Positions 22,720-35,067 are shown, numbered from the stretch's first letter. The stretch is 64,000 nt of DNA from Cunninghamia lanceolata (GCA_027924645.1 BSBN01001017.1:12364501-12428500); one strand, 5' to 3'. Numbers and translations: made by a program. The notes: a model not told the origin generated them from the sequence alone.

Positions 22720-25700
22720 ATGAACAATTCTGAAGTGAAATCAAGTGCATGACACCTCAAATCAAGAGGGTTTGGTAATCATGGGATCAAATCAACATCA
22801 AAGAAAAAACAGAGGGTAATGACACCTTAAGAAATTGAAGCAAATAGAGAGAAGGAAGCAAAAAGGCAAAGAGATAGAAGAGCAAGGATTCAAGAGATGA
22901 AGAATATTGAAGCATCTAGTTCCATGAGTATTGAAGAGAAAGACATTCAAGAGAGTATAAATGATGGGATGAATGTAGATGATGCAAATGTGGAAATGGT
23001 GAATTTGGAAGAAAATGTGTCTATAGAAACAAATGCATGTATGTCTTCAAACCCAACTTTCGAAGATATGGAAAATGTGACTATACAAACAAATCCAGGT
23101 ATGTCTTCAAAGCCAACTTTCAATGATATGAAAAACACAACTATAGAAACAAATCCAGGTGTGTCTTTGGAGCCAACTTTCAATGATATAGAAAACATGA
23201 CTATAGAAACAAATCCAGGTGTGTCTTTGGAGCCAACTTTCAATGATATGGAAAACACGACTATAGAAACAAATCCAGGTATGTCTTCAAACCCACCTAT
23301 TGATGATATGAATAAGAATGATATCCCTTTTAGGAGTGAAAATGAAAATATTTTATTTGAGATTGAAAGAAATGTCTTAGATAATCTTCTTGGTAAGATT
23401 TCTTGCAAGCAAATGAGAACTCATGCAAATAGATTATATAAAAAAAAAAATTATAGAAAAAGTCTTGGATTTCAATGTTAAGTTATGATGCAATTGATGA
23501 AGATGTGGAAATTGCGAAAAGTAATGAAAAAGTTAGGCATCTTTGTAAAACCTAAAAAAAAAGATGAATCAATGAAACAAGTTTTATCTAGTGTTGCTAA
23601 TGGTATTGATTCTATTGGTAAAAAGAGTTGATCTAAAGATAGCAATGCAACACGAAGAGCTATAACAACTGCTTTAGTCAATAAATCATCTTCTAATAAA
23701 AGAATGATAAGTAAGACAAGTGAAATTTTAAAGATAAATCCTAAAACTTTGAGAAGAGCAGCAAAGAGAAGAGAATCTATTGAAAAAGATCCAATTAACC
23801 AATGTTGGAGTTTTAGTGGTAGACTCCCAAGGTATGACATGAAATTAAATAGTAAAATCAAATCTTTAATTAAAAAAAATTTGGCATGATAATACAAGGG
23901 TATGATCTAATGTTAGAGATGTTTTAAAATTACGAGTGGGGTCTAAAATTCATGATCCTCATCCAAAACATCTATTAGACATGACTCAAAATGAATTATA
24001 TAAAAAATTCTTAGATGATTTAGTGTTAGAACCATTTAATATTACCATAAGCCAAAGATCTTTTGAGAAATGTAAACCTTGGTATGTGAAAATTAATAAA
24101 CAACGAATCTCTTGTTGTTGTAAAACTCATGTGCAATTTTCTTATTATTATGATGTTTTTTGATATATATGTTCTACTTTACATACTGACAAAATTATGC
24201 AGGAATGTGGTATTAATATGCCACCTCAAAAAATTAAGGAGTTTGTAGTAGGTTTATTTTGTGAAACATCTACTGGATACTTATTTTATTCAAAAGCATG
24301 TATTTCTGGACAATGCAATAGATGTGGCAACTTTTAATTGTTAGGAGAATGTATGCATGAAAATATTTCACATGAATTTGGACAACAATTAGTAGATGTG
24401 AAAAGATTCAAGAATGTTGAATATTCTTTAAAGGATGGAAAAATTGGAAAGCGTTGTGAGTTAGTCACTGAAAAAATTTGTGTGCATGTATTCATCAAAG
24501 ATTTTAAGGATAATATTGTATCCAAATATGTCAAACACTCCCAATATGCTCAGTGGCTTGATGGACAATTCTGTTCATGTAAAAACACCTTTCCAATTGG
24601 AACTATCCTATCAGTGGTTGACTTTGCAGAAAACTATACTCTTGCTCCACAAGAGGAAATTCAATCTTAGTATTATAATTCAGTGCCAATGGCCATATTT
24701 GTTCATATTGTATACAAACATGCAGATGATAGTACAGAAGATAATAAATTTTTTTTGAGGGAGTATCATTTCTATTTGAGTGATAACCAGTTACACTCTT
24801 CAGAGTTTGTGCAATATTGTTTCACAAAATTTTATGAAAGTTTAAAAGAAAGAGGAATCTATATGGCACAACATTTCATATGGTCAAATAATTGTACAGG
24901 GCAATTCAAAAATGCAAGAATATTTTATTGGCTATGTAGGGCTCACAAAGAAATCAATATCCAACATATGTGGAGTTTTTTTGAAGTTGGACATGGTAAA
25001 GGAGAACATGATGGAGCTGGAGCATGTGTGAAAAGAGCTCTTGCTAGAGAGCAACTAAAATTTGAGGATACAGCCAAATTTAGAGATACACGTGCAATTG
25101 TGGATTGGTGTAATGAAAAATTATCTATGGGATCAAGTCAGAACTCTACAATTCGATGATTCTTTTGGTTAGTTAAAGAAGAGAATATTCCTACTCGACT
25201 TGATTGTGAGACAATAACTGGATCAACAAAATGGCATTTATTTAAGAGTTCAAATGCAAGCACATAGACTATATCAACTAAGGAGCTTGCATGTTTTTGT
25301 CAATTTTGTATTACAGGTGATTGGGGAGCATGTGAAAATACATAATGGGTTGGAGAATGGAAACAAAGATCCTTGACACCTAGAAAAACACAAGATCAAC
25401 TTGAAACAACAATTGAATATGATAATGAAATGTTTGCATCAAATGACTATGATCGTGTTTCAGACCTTGTACAAGAAGGTACTTTTGTTTTCAATTTTTT
25501 TTATTGTCATTTTTTTGTACATCTATATATAATTAATTATATATGTATGCATGCATAAATTTTTGTGATTTAGATACATGTCACACTTTATTGAATTACA
25601 TAATTTTTTTGTAGGACATGTGTATGCTATTGTTGCACCTGAGGGCAATGAAGAGGAAACTAAGTATTGGTTGGCTCGATGTGTTGAGACAAAACAAAAG

Positions 25701-25976
25701 TTGTTACATCCTAGAGTAGATGATGAAAACATGGAGTATCCAACAAGTTCTATGGTTGTTGTTGGCACTTGACTACAAAAATATCTAATAAGAAGGAATA
25801 GTTTGCCTGCATTTGAAGATTATGAAACACATAAAAAGATCATACACTACTCACATTTGGTTGTGGCAACAAATATTAAACTAGTCAGATATCAAGACAA
25901 ACCTTCTAATAAATAGTTATGGACAATTTCGATGGAAGAACATGAGTCAATTATAGATGCATTACAAAAAAAATGA
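22720..25976 (+). pseudogene. Transposase-like gene of the 13.5-kb element
   Basis: Reconstructs as one long protein broken by about one frameshift (A-run near 23875) and several stops. From the N-terminus: a basic stretch (EANREKEAKRQRDRRARIQEM), a 20-residue repeat region, a second basic segment (INPKTLRRAAKRRESIEKD), and a Cys-rich part (ISCCCKTHVQF, CISGQCNRCG). A DDE-like core follows: VDFAENYTLAPQEEIQS, then HFIWSNNCTGQFKNARIFYWL, then FFEVGHGKGEHDGAGACVKRAL. The D-x-x-E layout resembles uncharacterised transposase-like proteins I recall from plants and animals; Asn stands where I expect the second Asp. After a 136-bp intron (25479-25614, GTACTT...TTTGTAG) comes YAIVAPEGNEEETKYWLARCV, perhaps an SH3/BAH-like module. 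The start at 22720 is the first in-frame ATG. Confidence 0.75.
23024..23316 (+). repeat. In-frame 60-bp tandem repeat in the transposase-like gene
   Basis: Nearly five copies of a 60-bp word encode the 20-residue repeat ETNPGMSSKPTFNDMKNTTI with variants. The period is exactly 60 bp, so the frame is kept. It lies in a low-complexity acidic and Ser/Thr-rich N-terminal region. Confidence 0.95.
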
Positions 25977-26038
25977 GGATGCAAATGGTACAATGGAATA
26001 AATTTCCAAGTATGTAAACCATACTCTTACGTCCCCTA

Positions 26039-26580
26039 AATTCTTTCATTCTCATTTTAGCTTCTATATTATTCCCCTTGTCTTAAATTTTGTATTGACT
26101 CATGTAAATATATAGTTAATTTACTTGTACATTTGAACATTACTTTTTGCAGGTGTACCCTAGACATGTAGTCAAATTTGCATGATTTCCAATAGAAGTT
26201 TTCACCATACAAGTATGTGAGGTCATTTTTGTAGTCTTCAACTAAAAGTGAATGCAAATTAGGTACTTGTATATACTTACATTATGGCTTTCACATTCAA
26301 CATATTATCTAGAACTACATAATGCATCAATGTTTTGTCTTTTTGGTATATAAATTCTTTCATTCTCATTTCAGCTTCTATATTATTCCCCTTGTCTTAA
26401 ATTTTGTATCGACTCATATAAATATATAGTTAATTTACTTATACATTTGAACATTACTTTTTGTAGGTGTACCCTAGACAAGTAGTCAAATTTGCGTGAT
26501 TGTCAATAGAAGTTTTCACCATACAAGTATGTGAGGTCAATTTTGTAGTCTTCAACTAAAAGTGAATGCAAATTAGGTAA
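26039..26580. repeat. Direct duplication, two ~230-bp copies
   Basis: TTCTTTCATTCTCATTT...ATGCAAATTAGGTA occurs at 26039-26275 and again at 26352-26580 with few differences. Confidence 0.9.
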
Positions 26581-26581
26581 T

Positions 26582-26584
<3 letters not shown>

Positions 26585-26615
<31 letters not shown>
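26585..26615. repeat. (AT)n microsatellite
   Basis: About 15 uninterrupted AT dinucleotides. Confidence 0.95.
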
Positions 26616-26616
<1 letters not shown>

Positions 26617-28611
26617 TCATATATTTCTCATCCATCCTCTAAAGACACCTGCTTGTACATCCCCTTAATTCATCCTCTTAGCTCCCCTTAAGCCATCCTC
26701 TTACATCCCCTTAAGCCATCAAGTTTTATCTTAAATACTTTGTAAATTGACTCGTGTACATCTCTCTGAGTAAGCTATCCTCTTTTGTATCCCCTTAAGA
26801 CATCCTCTTATACAACCCTAAAGCCATCCTCTTATGTATCCCCTTAAGACATCCTCTTAGCTCCCCTTAAGCCATCGTATTACATCCTCTTTTGTGTTAT
26901 TTAGGTACATATTGCATTAATATTTTGTGTTTTTGGTACATATTCTTTCATTCTCATTTACATTCATTATTTCTTGCAGGTGTATCCTACAAGTAGATTT
27001 TTCCATGATTGCCACTACAAGATTTCATCATAATACAAATGGTAGATCAATTTTGTAGTCATATCAAACTAATAACATGGACCTATAAGCTAATTGTATA
27101 GATATACTCATATGTTTAATAATGGACCTATTTTTTGTTTTGAGACTCTTTTTATGATCTATGCATTTAATTTTCATGGATTGAATATTATTTTATGATT
27201 GCCACAAATAATATTAGTGTAGAGGTTCAATAAGTATATAGTTTGTATTTTTCCTATCATTTTTGTACCCACTTTAGCTATTGATTTAGCATTTATTTTA
27301 TATTATTTAAATGCACAAAAGTTGAAAAGTAGTGTCATGATAGTTAAAGGGAAATAGTCCTAGGATAGTTTGCATATTTGAAACATGGTTTAATATCACC
27401 TCTATGAATGCCATGGTCCTCCTCTATATCCTTCAATCATTGTCTTGAATAGTCTAATGCTATCACTATTAAATATGGGACTATGCTATCATATTACTTA
27501 GGTGTAGTCATTGGTGTTGTAGAGTTATTTACGACTGCTAAGGTAATAATGAGGGTTATCATGCATAGGTAAGGTATTAAATAGTCATTATTTCAAACTA
27601 AATGACTACCATAAAGGTTACTCATTGTCATAGCAAATAGAAGATTATTGTCATGCATGAAGATTATTGCCATGTATCTAATCTAGACTGTCATAAATCA
27701 TTGAGATGTTCTCATAAGAGCAATTCAAATCTAAAAATCAGTCATAATGAGGTTATATCATCTAAAGTCCATTGCAAAAATCCATATGACAATAATAAAA
27801 CAAATTTAGGATAGTCATGAAAGAAATAGGACACTCATGAAACAATAAAGTAATCATGTTAGTCAAGAGGTTTTCACAGTGATTGATGATCTTATATCAT
27901 TCTAAATGGTCATTTGCTAGAGTTAGATAGACATGTATTTATGGCAACAAGTGGCCTTCATGAAATTCATAAGAGGCTACCAAACCAATTATAGGATTGT
28001 CCTAATGAAACAAGAGAGGACTGTAAAATGCATAAGTGGTCATCCAAACACCTATATGATTGTCATAACAATCCCTTTAATAGCCACTTGCCTTCATGAC
28101 CAATCAAAAATGTTATTAAGAACTTGAAGATAATCCCTAATACCCACTCAATAGAACTACTAAGAGAATGGCCAATCAAACCAAGACAAGTATCTACATA
28201 GAAAAAGGAATCTCAAAAATCTAATAATTCCCTAGCACTAGAAACATTCTGAGTAATCATTATAAGCCCGATTAATGCACCAACATTGTCAACCAATAAG
28301 GTATAAAAGAGAAGATCTCAAGAAAATGTATAAATACAAGAGGAGATCACTTGGAGAAGTCTACTAAAGCTAAACACATGAAACTGAAAGTTCTGGAAAG
28401 AGTGGAAAATGGATTGTCAAAAATAGGAAAAATGAAGGGGCCTTGATAAGGTATATACTATCTATTCAAAAATTGGAAAAAATTATCTACACATTAGATA
28501 AATTCACATGTACATATGAGAATCCATCAAAGCATAATTGAAAGTGGATTTTTGTAAGATGTATTAATTGAAAGTGCTAAGTTTCTAATCACCACAACCC
28601 TCATTTGAGAA

Positions 28612-29480
28612 ATTAAGCTACTTCTTGAATAATTTCAAATTGTGATAAATTTTTTTGTGGCTTATATTGTGTGGATAAGATTTGAATTTCCTTGTAGTTT
28701 CTTCTTTAAAAGAGTTAGTTTCTCTACAAGAATTGAATGCTACTTCTTGAATAATTTCAAATTGTCATAATTTTTTTATAGCTTATATTGTGTGGATAAG
28801 ATTTGAATTTCCTTCTAGTTTCTTCTTTAAAAGAGTTAGTTTCTCTACAAGAATTGAATACTTCTTGAACAATTTCAAATTGTGATAAATTTTTTTGTAG
28901 CTTATATTGTGTGGATAAGATTCAAATGAATTTCCTTCTAGTTTCTTCTTTAAAAGAGTTAGTTTCTCTACAAGAATTGAATACTTCTTGAATAATTTCA
29001 AATTGTGATAATTTTTTTTTGTAGCTTATATTGTGTGGATAAGATTCAAATGAATTTCCTTCTAGTTTCATCTTTAAAAGAGTTAGTTTCTCTACAAGAA
29101 TTGAATGCTACTTCTTGAATAATTTCAAATTGTGATAAATTTTTTTGTAGCTTATATTGTGTGGATAAAATTTGAATTTCCTTCTAGTTTTTTCTTTAAA
29201 AGAGTTAGTTTCTCTACAAGAATTGAATACTACTTCTTGAATAATTTCAAATTGTGATAAATTTTTTTGTAGCTTATATTGTGTGGATAAGATTCAAATG
29301 AATTTCCTTCTAGTTTCTTCTTTAAAAGAGTTAGTTTCTCTTCAAGAATTGAATGCTACTTCTTGAATAATTTCAAATTGTGATAATTTTTTTTGTAGCT
29401 TATATTGTGTGGATAAGATTTGAATTTCCTTCTAGTTTCTTCTAAAGAGTTAGTTTCTCTACAAGAATTGAATGCTTCAT
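28612..29480. repeat. ~121-bp tandem repeat, about seven copies
   Basis: Each copy contains CTTCTTGAATAATTTCAAAT, TTGTAGCTTATATTGTGTGG and AGAGTTAGTTTCTCTACAAG. Copies vary by the 8-bp insertion TTCAAATG and by T-run length. Short minus frames inside are by-products of the repeat. Confidence 0.95.
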
Positions 29481-30195
29481 TTGAATCATGTTTTGAATGT
29501 TTTTTTAATGAAGATTTTGTTCAAGGACACTATCAAAGTGAGTCTAACATCCTTATCATTTTATCATGATTTTGTAGGTTTATCCTAGGTAAATTACCTT
29601 GTTATAAAGTGCCCTAAATTTATCTGTTAGATAATTGTAACACCACACTTATCTATTAGATAATTGTAACACCATTTACCTATCTATTCCACCATGTAAA
29701 TTAACTTAATTTAGGTTTGTGAGGTAGTTAATAGATTGTTCACTATTTCAAGAAGAACTATTGAACCATAATGCATAATCACTTCTTAAAAATTAAAAAT
29801 TGTAGTAGAGAGAAATCTTCTAACATGTCTCAATTAAATAATTTATAATCTAGAAGTGAACAATGAAGCATATTTAACATATTATCTTTAACATATTATC
29901 TAGCATACTAAAATACATTCAAGCATATATACTCAATAATATATACATGTAGATCTATCTAGATAAGTCCACGAAATACTATAAAATATAGGTAGGACCC
30001 ATGAAATGTGTACTTTAAAACATCTACTCATCATCAGCATATAAATAAATACAAATCACAGTTCATGAAATATTGAAATATATCTAGAAGTACATGTAAT
30101 AGTAAGTTCAACATATATAGTCAAAGTCTTGGCACGACATATATAAAAAATAATGTGCACATCATACAGTTCAGTCTATAAAATAAAACTCTATG
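29481..30195. other. Non-coding stretch between the repeats and the second gene's 3' end
   Basis: AT-rich, with small duplications (for example TTATCTRTTAGATAATTGTAAC near 29620-29660). Nothing else recognised. Confidence 0.6.
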
Positions 30196-32135
30196 TTAGG
30201 GATGATCATCACTCAAGTTCAAATCTGAAAGAGGCCTCTTTCTTCCTCATGAAATAGATGGATCTACCTCATGCTGTACACAAGAGAAAGAAACTTGCAA
30301 TTAGATTTAAAAATTTTAAAAATGACATATGAAATTAAATATTTAAATGTAGGCTTTAATGTGTGCATTTAAATTACCGTGCAGTCATGCTCATGTACTC
30401 CCACATTTTGTTGTGCAGGTGGTATAATTGTTTCATCTTCTTGACCAAAAGTTTGACCTGCTAATTGCTAGAATTTCAAATAAAGCAAGTTTGAAATAAG
30501 TTAGAATTTATTTAGCATATAAAGACCTAGAAATTGCACATAGAAAATTTAGTAAAGTTTAGGACCTCAAAATGTGTAGATGGCTCATGAATTTATTCCT
30601 GACTAGCAACCTAATCAATAGTCTCACTCCTATCATCCTGCACTTAAAATATGGGTGCATATATAAATTTATATAAACTCAAAAAAGAAAATTAGTACAA
30701 ATTTAGTACAATTTTTTAAAACACACACCAAGGAATACTCAGGCATAATAGCTGATGATGGAGGATCAGTGGAAGAAACACCTGAGCCATGTGGTCGATC
30801 AGACATGGGAACTACCACATGACCTGAGCCTCGCTGCAATAGTAGTGTTTCACATACATGTACATATAGTTATTTATTTATTTATACACTTGTTAATTTA
30901 CAATATAATATTGATAAGTTTCAAGAAGAAAATTTAAACTAGAATTAGATACATATGGTTTTAGGGTTAAGATATATTGGTTTACCCCATAAGGTGTGCC
31001 AATCTCTACAACTGTCGATGCAAACTCAATGTATCAAATTGTGATGTGGCCCTAGAGCGACTTGAGATCTATACAATAAATAGTTCACAATTATATATTA
31101 ATTCATTAAATTATTTATATTTAAATTTTGATCTACGTTCAAATTATGCACTTGAAATATTTAATAAAATGTGGTCAACGTACCTGTGTAGGATTATCAT
31201 CTAAAAATAGTAGATCCAAGTATGACTCCTCTTCTGCTATAGCTGCATCTGATGTGGATGTAGGAGCAGGACCATAACACGGTTGATTGCAATTTGTACA
31301 CAAATGTGCCCCTGACATGCCTGAGGCTCTATGATGAGATGCATCGACTCCTCCAAGATGCTCTCCACCACTGAATTTAGCTACCATGTGGGCAGCTTGT
31401 TCAGTGAGAGTGCCTGAGAGTCTACTCAATGCTCCTAATGCCAACAAAACTACCTGCTACTGAATAGGTGCAGGAATTGTGGGAAAAATAGGAGCAACCA
31501 TAAGAGCAAGAGGAACAGGTCGATTGGGGTTTTTGACCCAATTGAAACTCCACCCATAATTTTCTCAAAAAACATAGTGGTACCTCACAATTAGCATGTG
31601 GTGGGTGATCAAACACCATCCACCACCAATCCCAAAAATGTCTCGAAATCCCCTCATGTGTACACCACTTAATTGATATTCTTTTTTTTGTTGCAGCTAT
31701 AGGTTGATTAGTTTTTGGGTGACAAAAAAATGGGGCTAATGTTTGTTTTGTTATGTGGAGGTCATGGATGTCTTTATATGAAAGACCATCTACATAGAAT
31801 TGCCTCCTATCCTCCTGCCAAAGTTGAAATCTATTTAGGTCTACATCGATAGACCTAACAAAATCAATAATGTCTTGCATCGAAGATGCAAACTGAACCA
31901 CATGAGGAGGCATCAAGTGAGGTTGATTATTAATCAAATTAATGTTTTCCTCAATTGCATTAATATTTTCATTAATGTTTCGCCGCAATTGGGCCTCATC
32001 AAATGGAGGGGGTGGGGGGTTTTGAGGTGGATCATGGGGTGGGGGGTTTTCATAAAGAATGTCATCTATTAAAAATTCATCTAGACTCTGGTCATCCATT
32101 AGATGTCTCCTGCAAATTTCCAAATATGTATTCAT
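30196..32135 (-). pseudogene. Second gene of the 13.5-kb element (ORF2), multi-exon
   Basis: Minus-strand gene of unknown function. The first long exon (32135-31184) encodes a start MDDQSLDEFLIDDIL (ATG at 32099, just after an acceptor-like TTTGCAG). It continues with a Pro-rich run (PPPHDPPQNPPPPPF), a helical Asn-rich part (INENINAIEENINLI), and a Trp-rich module (IKWCTHEGISRHFWDWWWMVFDH). A frameshift near 31535 leads to LTEQAAHMVAKFSGGEHLGG and CTNCNQPCYGPAP. Donor CAG/GTACGT is at 31183. Further exons: 30833-30729 (RGSGHVVVPMSDRPHGSGVS), about 30637-30567, about 30466-30376, and a last one ending RKRPLSDLNLSDDHP at 30196. Stops replace Gln and Arg codons. Position opposite the transposase suggests a partner protein, as in other two-gene DNA transposons; this is inference. 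Confidence 0.6.
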
Positions 32136-32719
32136 ATAAAAAACTTACAAATGTATAATTTCACAAATATATACATATTGAAAACTTACAAACAAATATC
32201 TATAAATTTAAACTTAATCTAATAGATCTATAAATGATTTAGTTTAAAATATCCATGAATTTAGAGAGCAAATAATACTTGAAAATTAAACATGCACAAG
32301 TTTATCATATAATATGATCAAATGATGATGCCTCATACCAATGTCTCCTTAAATGAATCCAACATTTCCCTAAAATATTATATTCTCCTTCCTACTTCAA
32401 ATGTCCTCTTTAACCATTTTTTAGAGGGTTTCTAAGCTATAGAATTGGTATTTAAAGATAAAATATGGAATAATTAGAAAAAAGATCTCACAAATTACCA
32501 AGAGGAAGCTATGCAAAAAATCACAAGATGAAGCTATGTCTAAATTTTTAGATCATTTTCACATAGTGGACAAGGTTGCCTTCTAGGTTCTAGTCACACA
32601 CCAAGGTACTAGGAGAGGGCCATGTGACACCCAAGGTGTCACTCTACCTAACAACCTTGTCCTATCATCATTTTTCTCAAAATTATAATGGAAACATTTT
32701 GACACCTTATATAGTCCAA

Positions 32720-33510
32720 ATTTAAAAGTGCATGATAGCCCATGCCAAATGTATTCTTCCCATTTCTCTATTAATCCTACTTCTAGCTTCTAAGTTAAGC
32801 TCAATTATGACATATTTTACTATTTTGTACCATCTTCTACTTTTTGTCTTGATTGGTTTCTAGATAGAGAAGTTATTAGTAAACTATTCTAAACACGCCC
32901 AAAAATTTATTAGTTAATGTTTATTTTGAGTCCATTTGTAGTGGTAACCATCTCCTACAAGTGCATCTAAACCCTTGTATTTATAGTTTACTTTTTCCTA
33001 ATCCGGTGTCAATTTCTATTTGCATTGTCTTGTTTGTTTAACTATCATTGATTAATTCCTTTGATCATTTATCACATTATTTTTCACAATTTAAAAGTGC
33101 ATGATAGCCCATACCAAGTGTATTCTTACCATTTCTCTATTATCCTACTTCTAGCTTAGTTAAGCTCAATTGTGACATATTTTACTATTTTGCACCGTCT
33201 TCTACTTTTTGTCTTGATTGGTTTCTAGATAGAAAAGTTATTAGTAAACTATTCTAAACACACCCAAAAATTTATTAGTTAATGTTTATTTTGAGTCCAT
33301 TTGTAGTGGTAACCATCTCCTACAAGTGCATCTAATCCCTTGTATTTATAGTTTACTTTTTCCTAATCCAGTGTCAATTTCTATTTCCATTGTCTTGTTT
33401 GTTTGACTATCATTGATTAATTCCTTTGATCATTTATCACATTATTTATCACAATTTAAAAGTGCATGATAGCCCATGCCAAGTGTATTCTTCCCATTTC
33501 TCTATTACAA
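32720..33510. repeat. ~367-bp tandem repeat, 2.2 copies
   Basis: TTTAAAAGTGCATGATAGCC starts copies at 32721, 33090 and 33455. Copies 1 and 2 are full and nearly identical; the third is partial. Confidence 0.95.
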
Positions 33511-34360
33511 TATTTCCAATCACTTGTCAATGTAGGGTTTACCAAAGCAATAAGGCACATAATAAACATAAAAATTTGCACTTTGGGGCATGGGCCAACA
33601 ACCTAATAGGTCTAACCCCATGCAACTAGAGTAATATGCAAGGGCTCACCACTAAAGATTAGACTAGGTTAGTAATGACATGATAGATGGGTATGCATGC
33701 AGATGAGTTAATAACTTTTGAAGAATGTATTTCTTTTCAATGTGGCTCATGGTAAGCTAACTCTTTGGAACTCAACACTCGATGAATGAAAACATGAAAG
33801 ATCCACCTACAAGCCTATAGGAATCAAAAGTGGGATTTGATATTAGGACAGTGAGATGAGAAATACAAGCATGGACAAATCATGGAATTCTACATAGCAT
33901 AAGGTAATAAATACAAATAATGCTAGTAAGAATAATGATAATAGAAATGTGGATAATGAAAGTGTTTGCAATGGAATTAATAGGAGGAAAAGAATGCTTA
34001 AAGTGGAGAGAATCTAAGAGATGGAGAACTGTGTAGTCAATGGGCATGGCATGGGATTCAAATGAAACTATGGGATCCTCAAAAGCAATAACAGTTACAT
34101 AGAGGTCATAAATGAAATACTAGTAAATGATGATGAAGATATATATAGTAAAGTAATTATAAGATATTTTTATTAGTAGTTTGCATTTTTAGGAGGATGG
34201 AAGAGTGGCTTGTTTGGAATTTCAAGTCAATTCAATATAAAATTTTGTTTGACCACAAAAATTCAATTCATAAAGCTTCTTTTGAATGCTATTACGTTCC
34301 CGTTAGAAGTCATTGAAAAGTCGAATGCATTCGAATCATACTCACACAAAACTAAATCTT

Positions 34361-34612
34361 TATAATTTGGTTTTTTAGGGTTTATAGTTTAGGTTTTTAA
34401 GGTTTGTAGTACAACATGGTTTTAGGGTTTATAATTTGGTTTTTTAGGGTTTATAGTTTAGGTTTTTAGAGTTTGCAGTACAACATGGTTTTAGGGTTTA
34501 TAATTTGGTTTTTTAGGGTTTATAGTTTAGGTTTTTAGGGTTTATAGTACATGGTTTTAGGGTTTATAATTTGGTTTTTGAGGGTTTATAGTTTAGGTTT
34601 TTTAGGGTTTAC
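34361..34612. repeat. Telomere-like TTTAGGG-rich repeat, ~67-bp period
   Basis: Four copies of a ~67-bp block built from TTTAGGG-related words (GGTTTATAATTTGG, TTTTTTAGGGTTTATAGTTT). The core matches the plant telomere heptamer but is interspersed and degenerate. Confidence 0.85.
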
Positions 34613-34941
34613 AGTAACACACAATCACAAAAAAATCAGAAAAACTCTAATAACAAGTAAAACCCTAATAACAAGTAAAACCCTAATTTTCATTTTAATC
34701 CTACAATAAAAAAAAACATCTAAAACAAGCTAAAAATTAGCAGAGAACCAACCTGGAGGAGTTCAATAGTGATGAGGTGGCGGGAGGAGGTGAGAGGGCA
34801 AAAAAATCTCTAGTGTCGTGCTTGTTTAGCCTTTAGCAACGTGTACCCATTCCAAAGCTTCTGCTGTCACTGTCACTGTTAGCTGGAGTGGAAGAAAATG
34901 AGCCCGTAGGGCTCTTTTTTAAAAATATATAATTTTTTGAA

Positions 34942-35067
34942 AATGGGTACCCATTTAGTAATGGGTACCCATTTAGGCTCGGGTGCGCGTTACTAAACGA
35001 GTACCCGTTTAGGTTCGGGCGCCCGTTCCTAAATGGGTACTCGTTTCTTTGAAAACGGGTACCCGTT
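34942..35067. repeat. Right subterminal palindromes
   Basis: Five copies of AAYGGGTACCCRTT or one-base variants at 34942-34955, 34960-34973, 34996-35009, 35032-35045 and 35054-35067. GC-rich variants (GGGTGCGCGTT, TCGGGCGCCCGTT) lie between. They match the left subterminal cluster and tie both ends to one element. Confidence 0.8.

Larger units (their letters stand above)
25977..28611. other. Non-coding AT-rich core of the DNA transposon
   Basis: No gene seen. Holds a ~230-bp segment present twice (26039-26275 and 26352-26580, offset ~313 bp, containing GCAGGTGTACCCTAGACA). Also an (AT)n run at 26585-26615, and a string of short words such as CATCCTCTTA and CCCCTTAAG repeated between about 26630 and 26895. 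Confidence 0.7.
32136..34941. other. Non-coding right arm of the DNA transposon
   Basis: No gene seen. Contains a ~367-bp tandem duplication (32720-33510) and a telomere-like degenerate repeat (34371-34612). Confidence 0.65.

Noticed and set aside
22947..23408. 153-codon minus-strand frame
   Set aside because: Mirror image of the in-frame 60-bp repeat in the transposase-like gene.
28783..29001. 72-codon minus frame with internal duplication
   Set aside because: By-product of the 121-bp tandem repeat.
28612..29480. CRISPR array
   Set aside because: Units are near-identical along their full length with no spacers, and the genome is eukaryotic.
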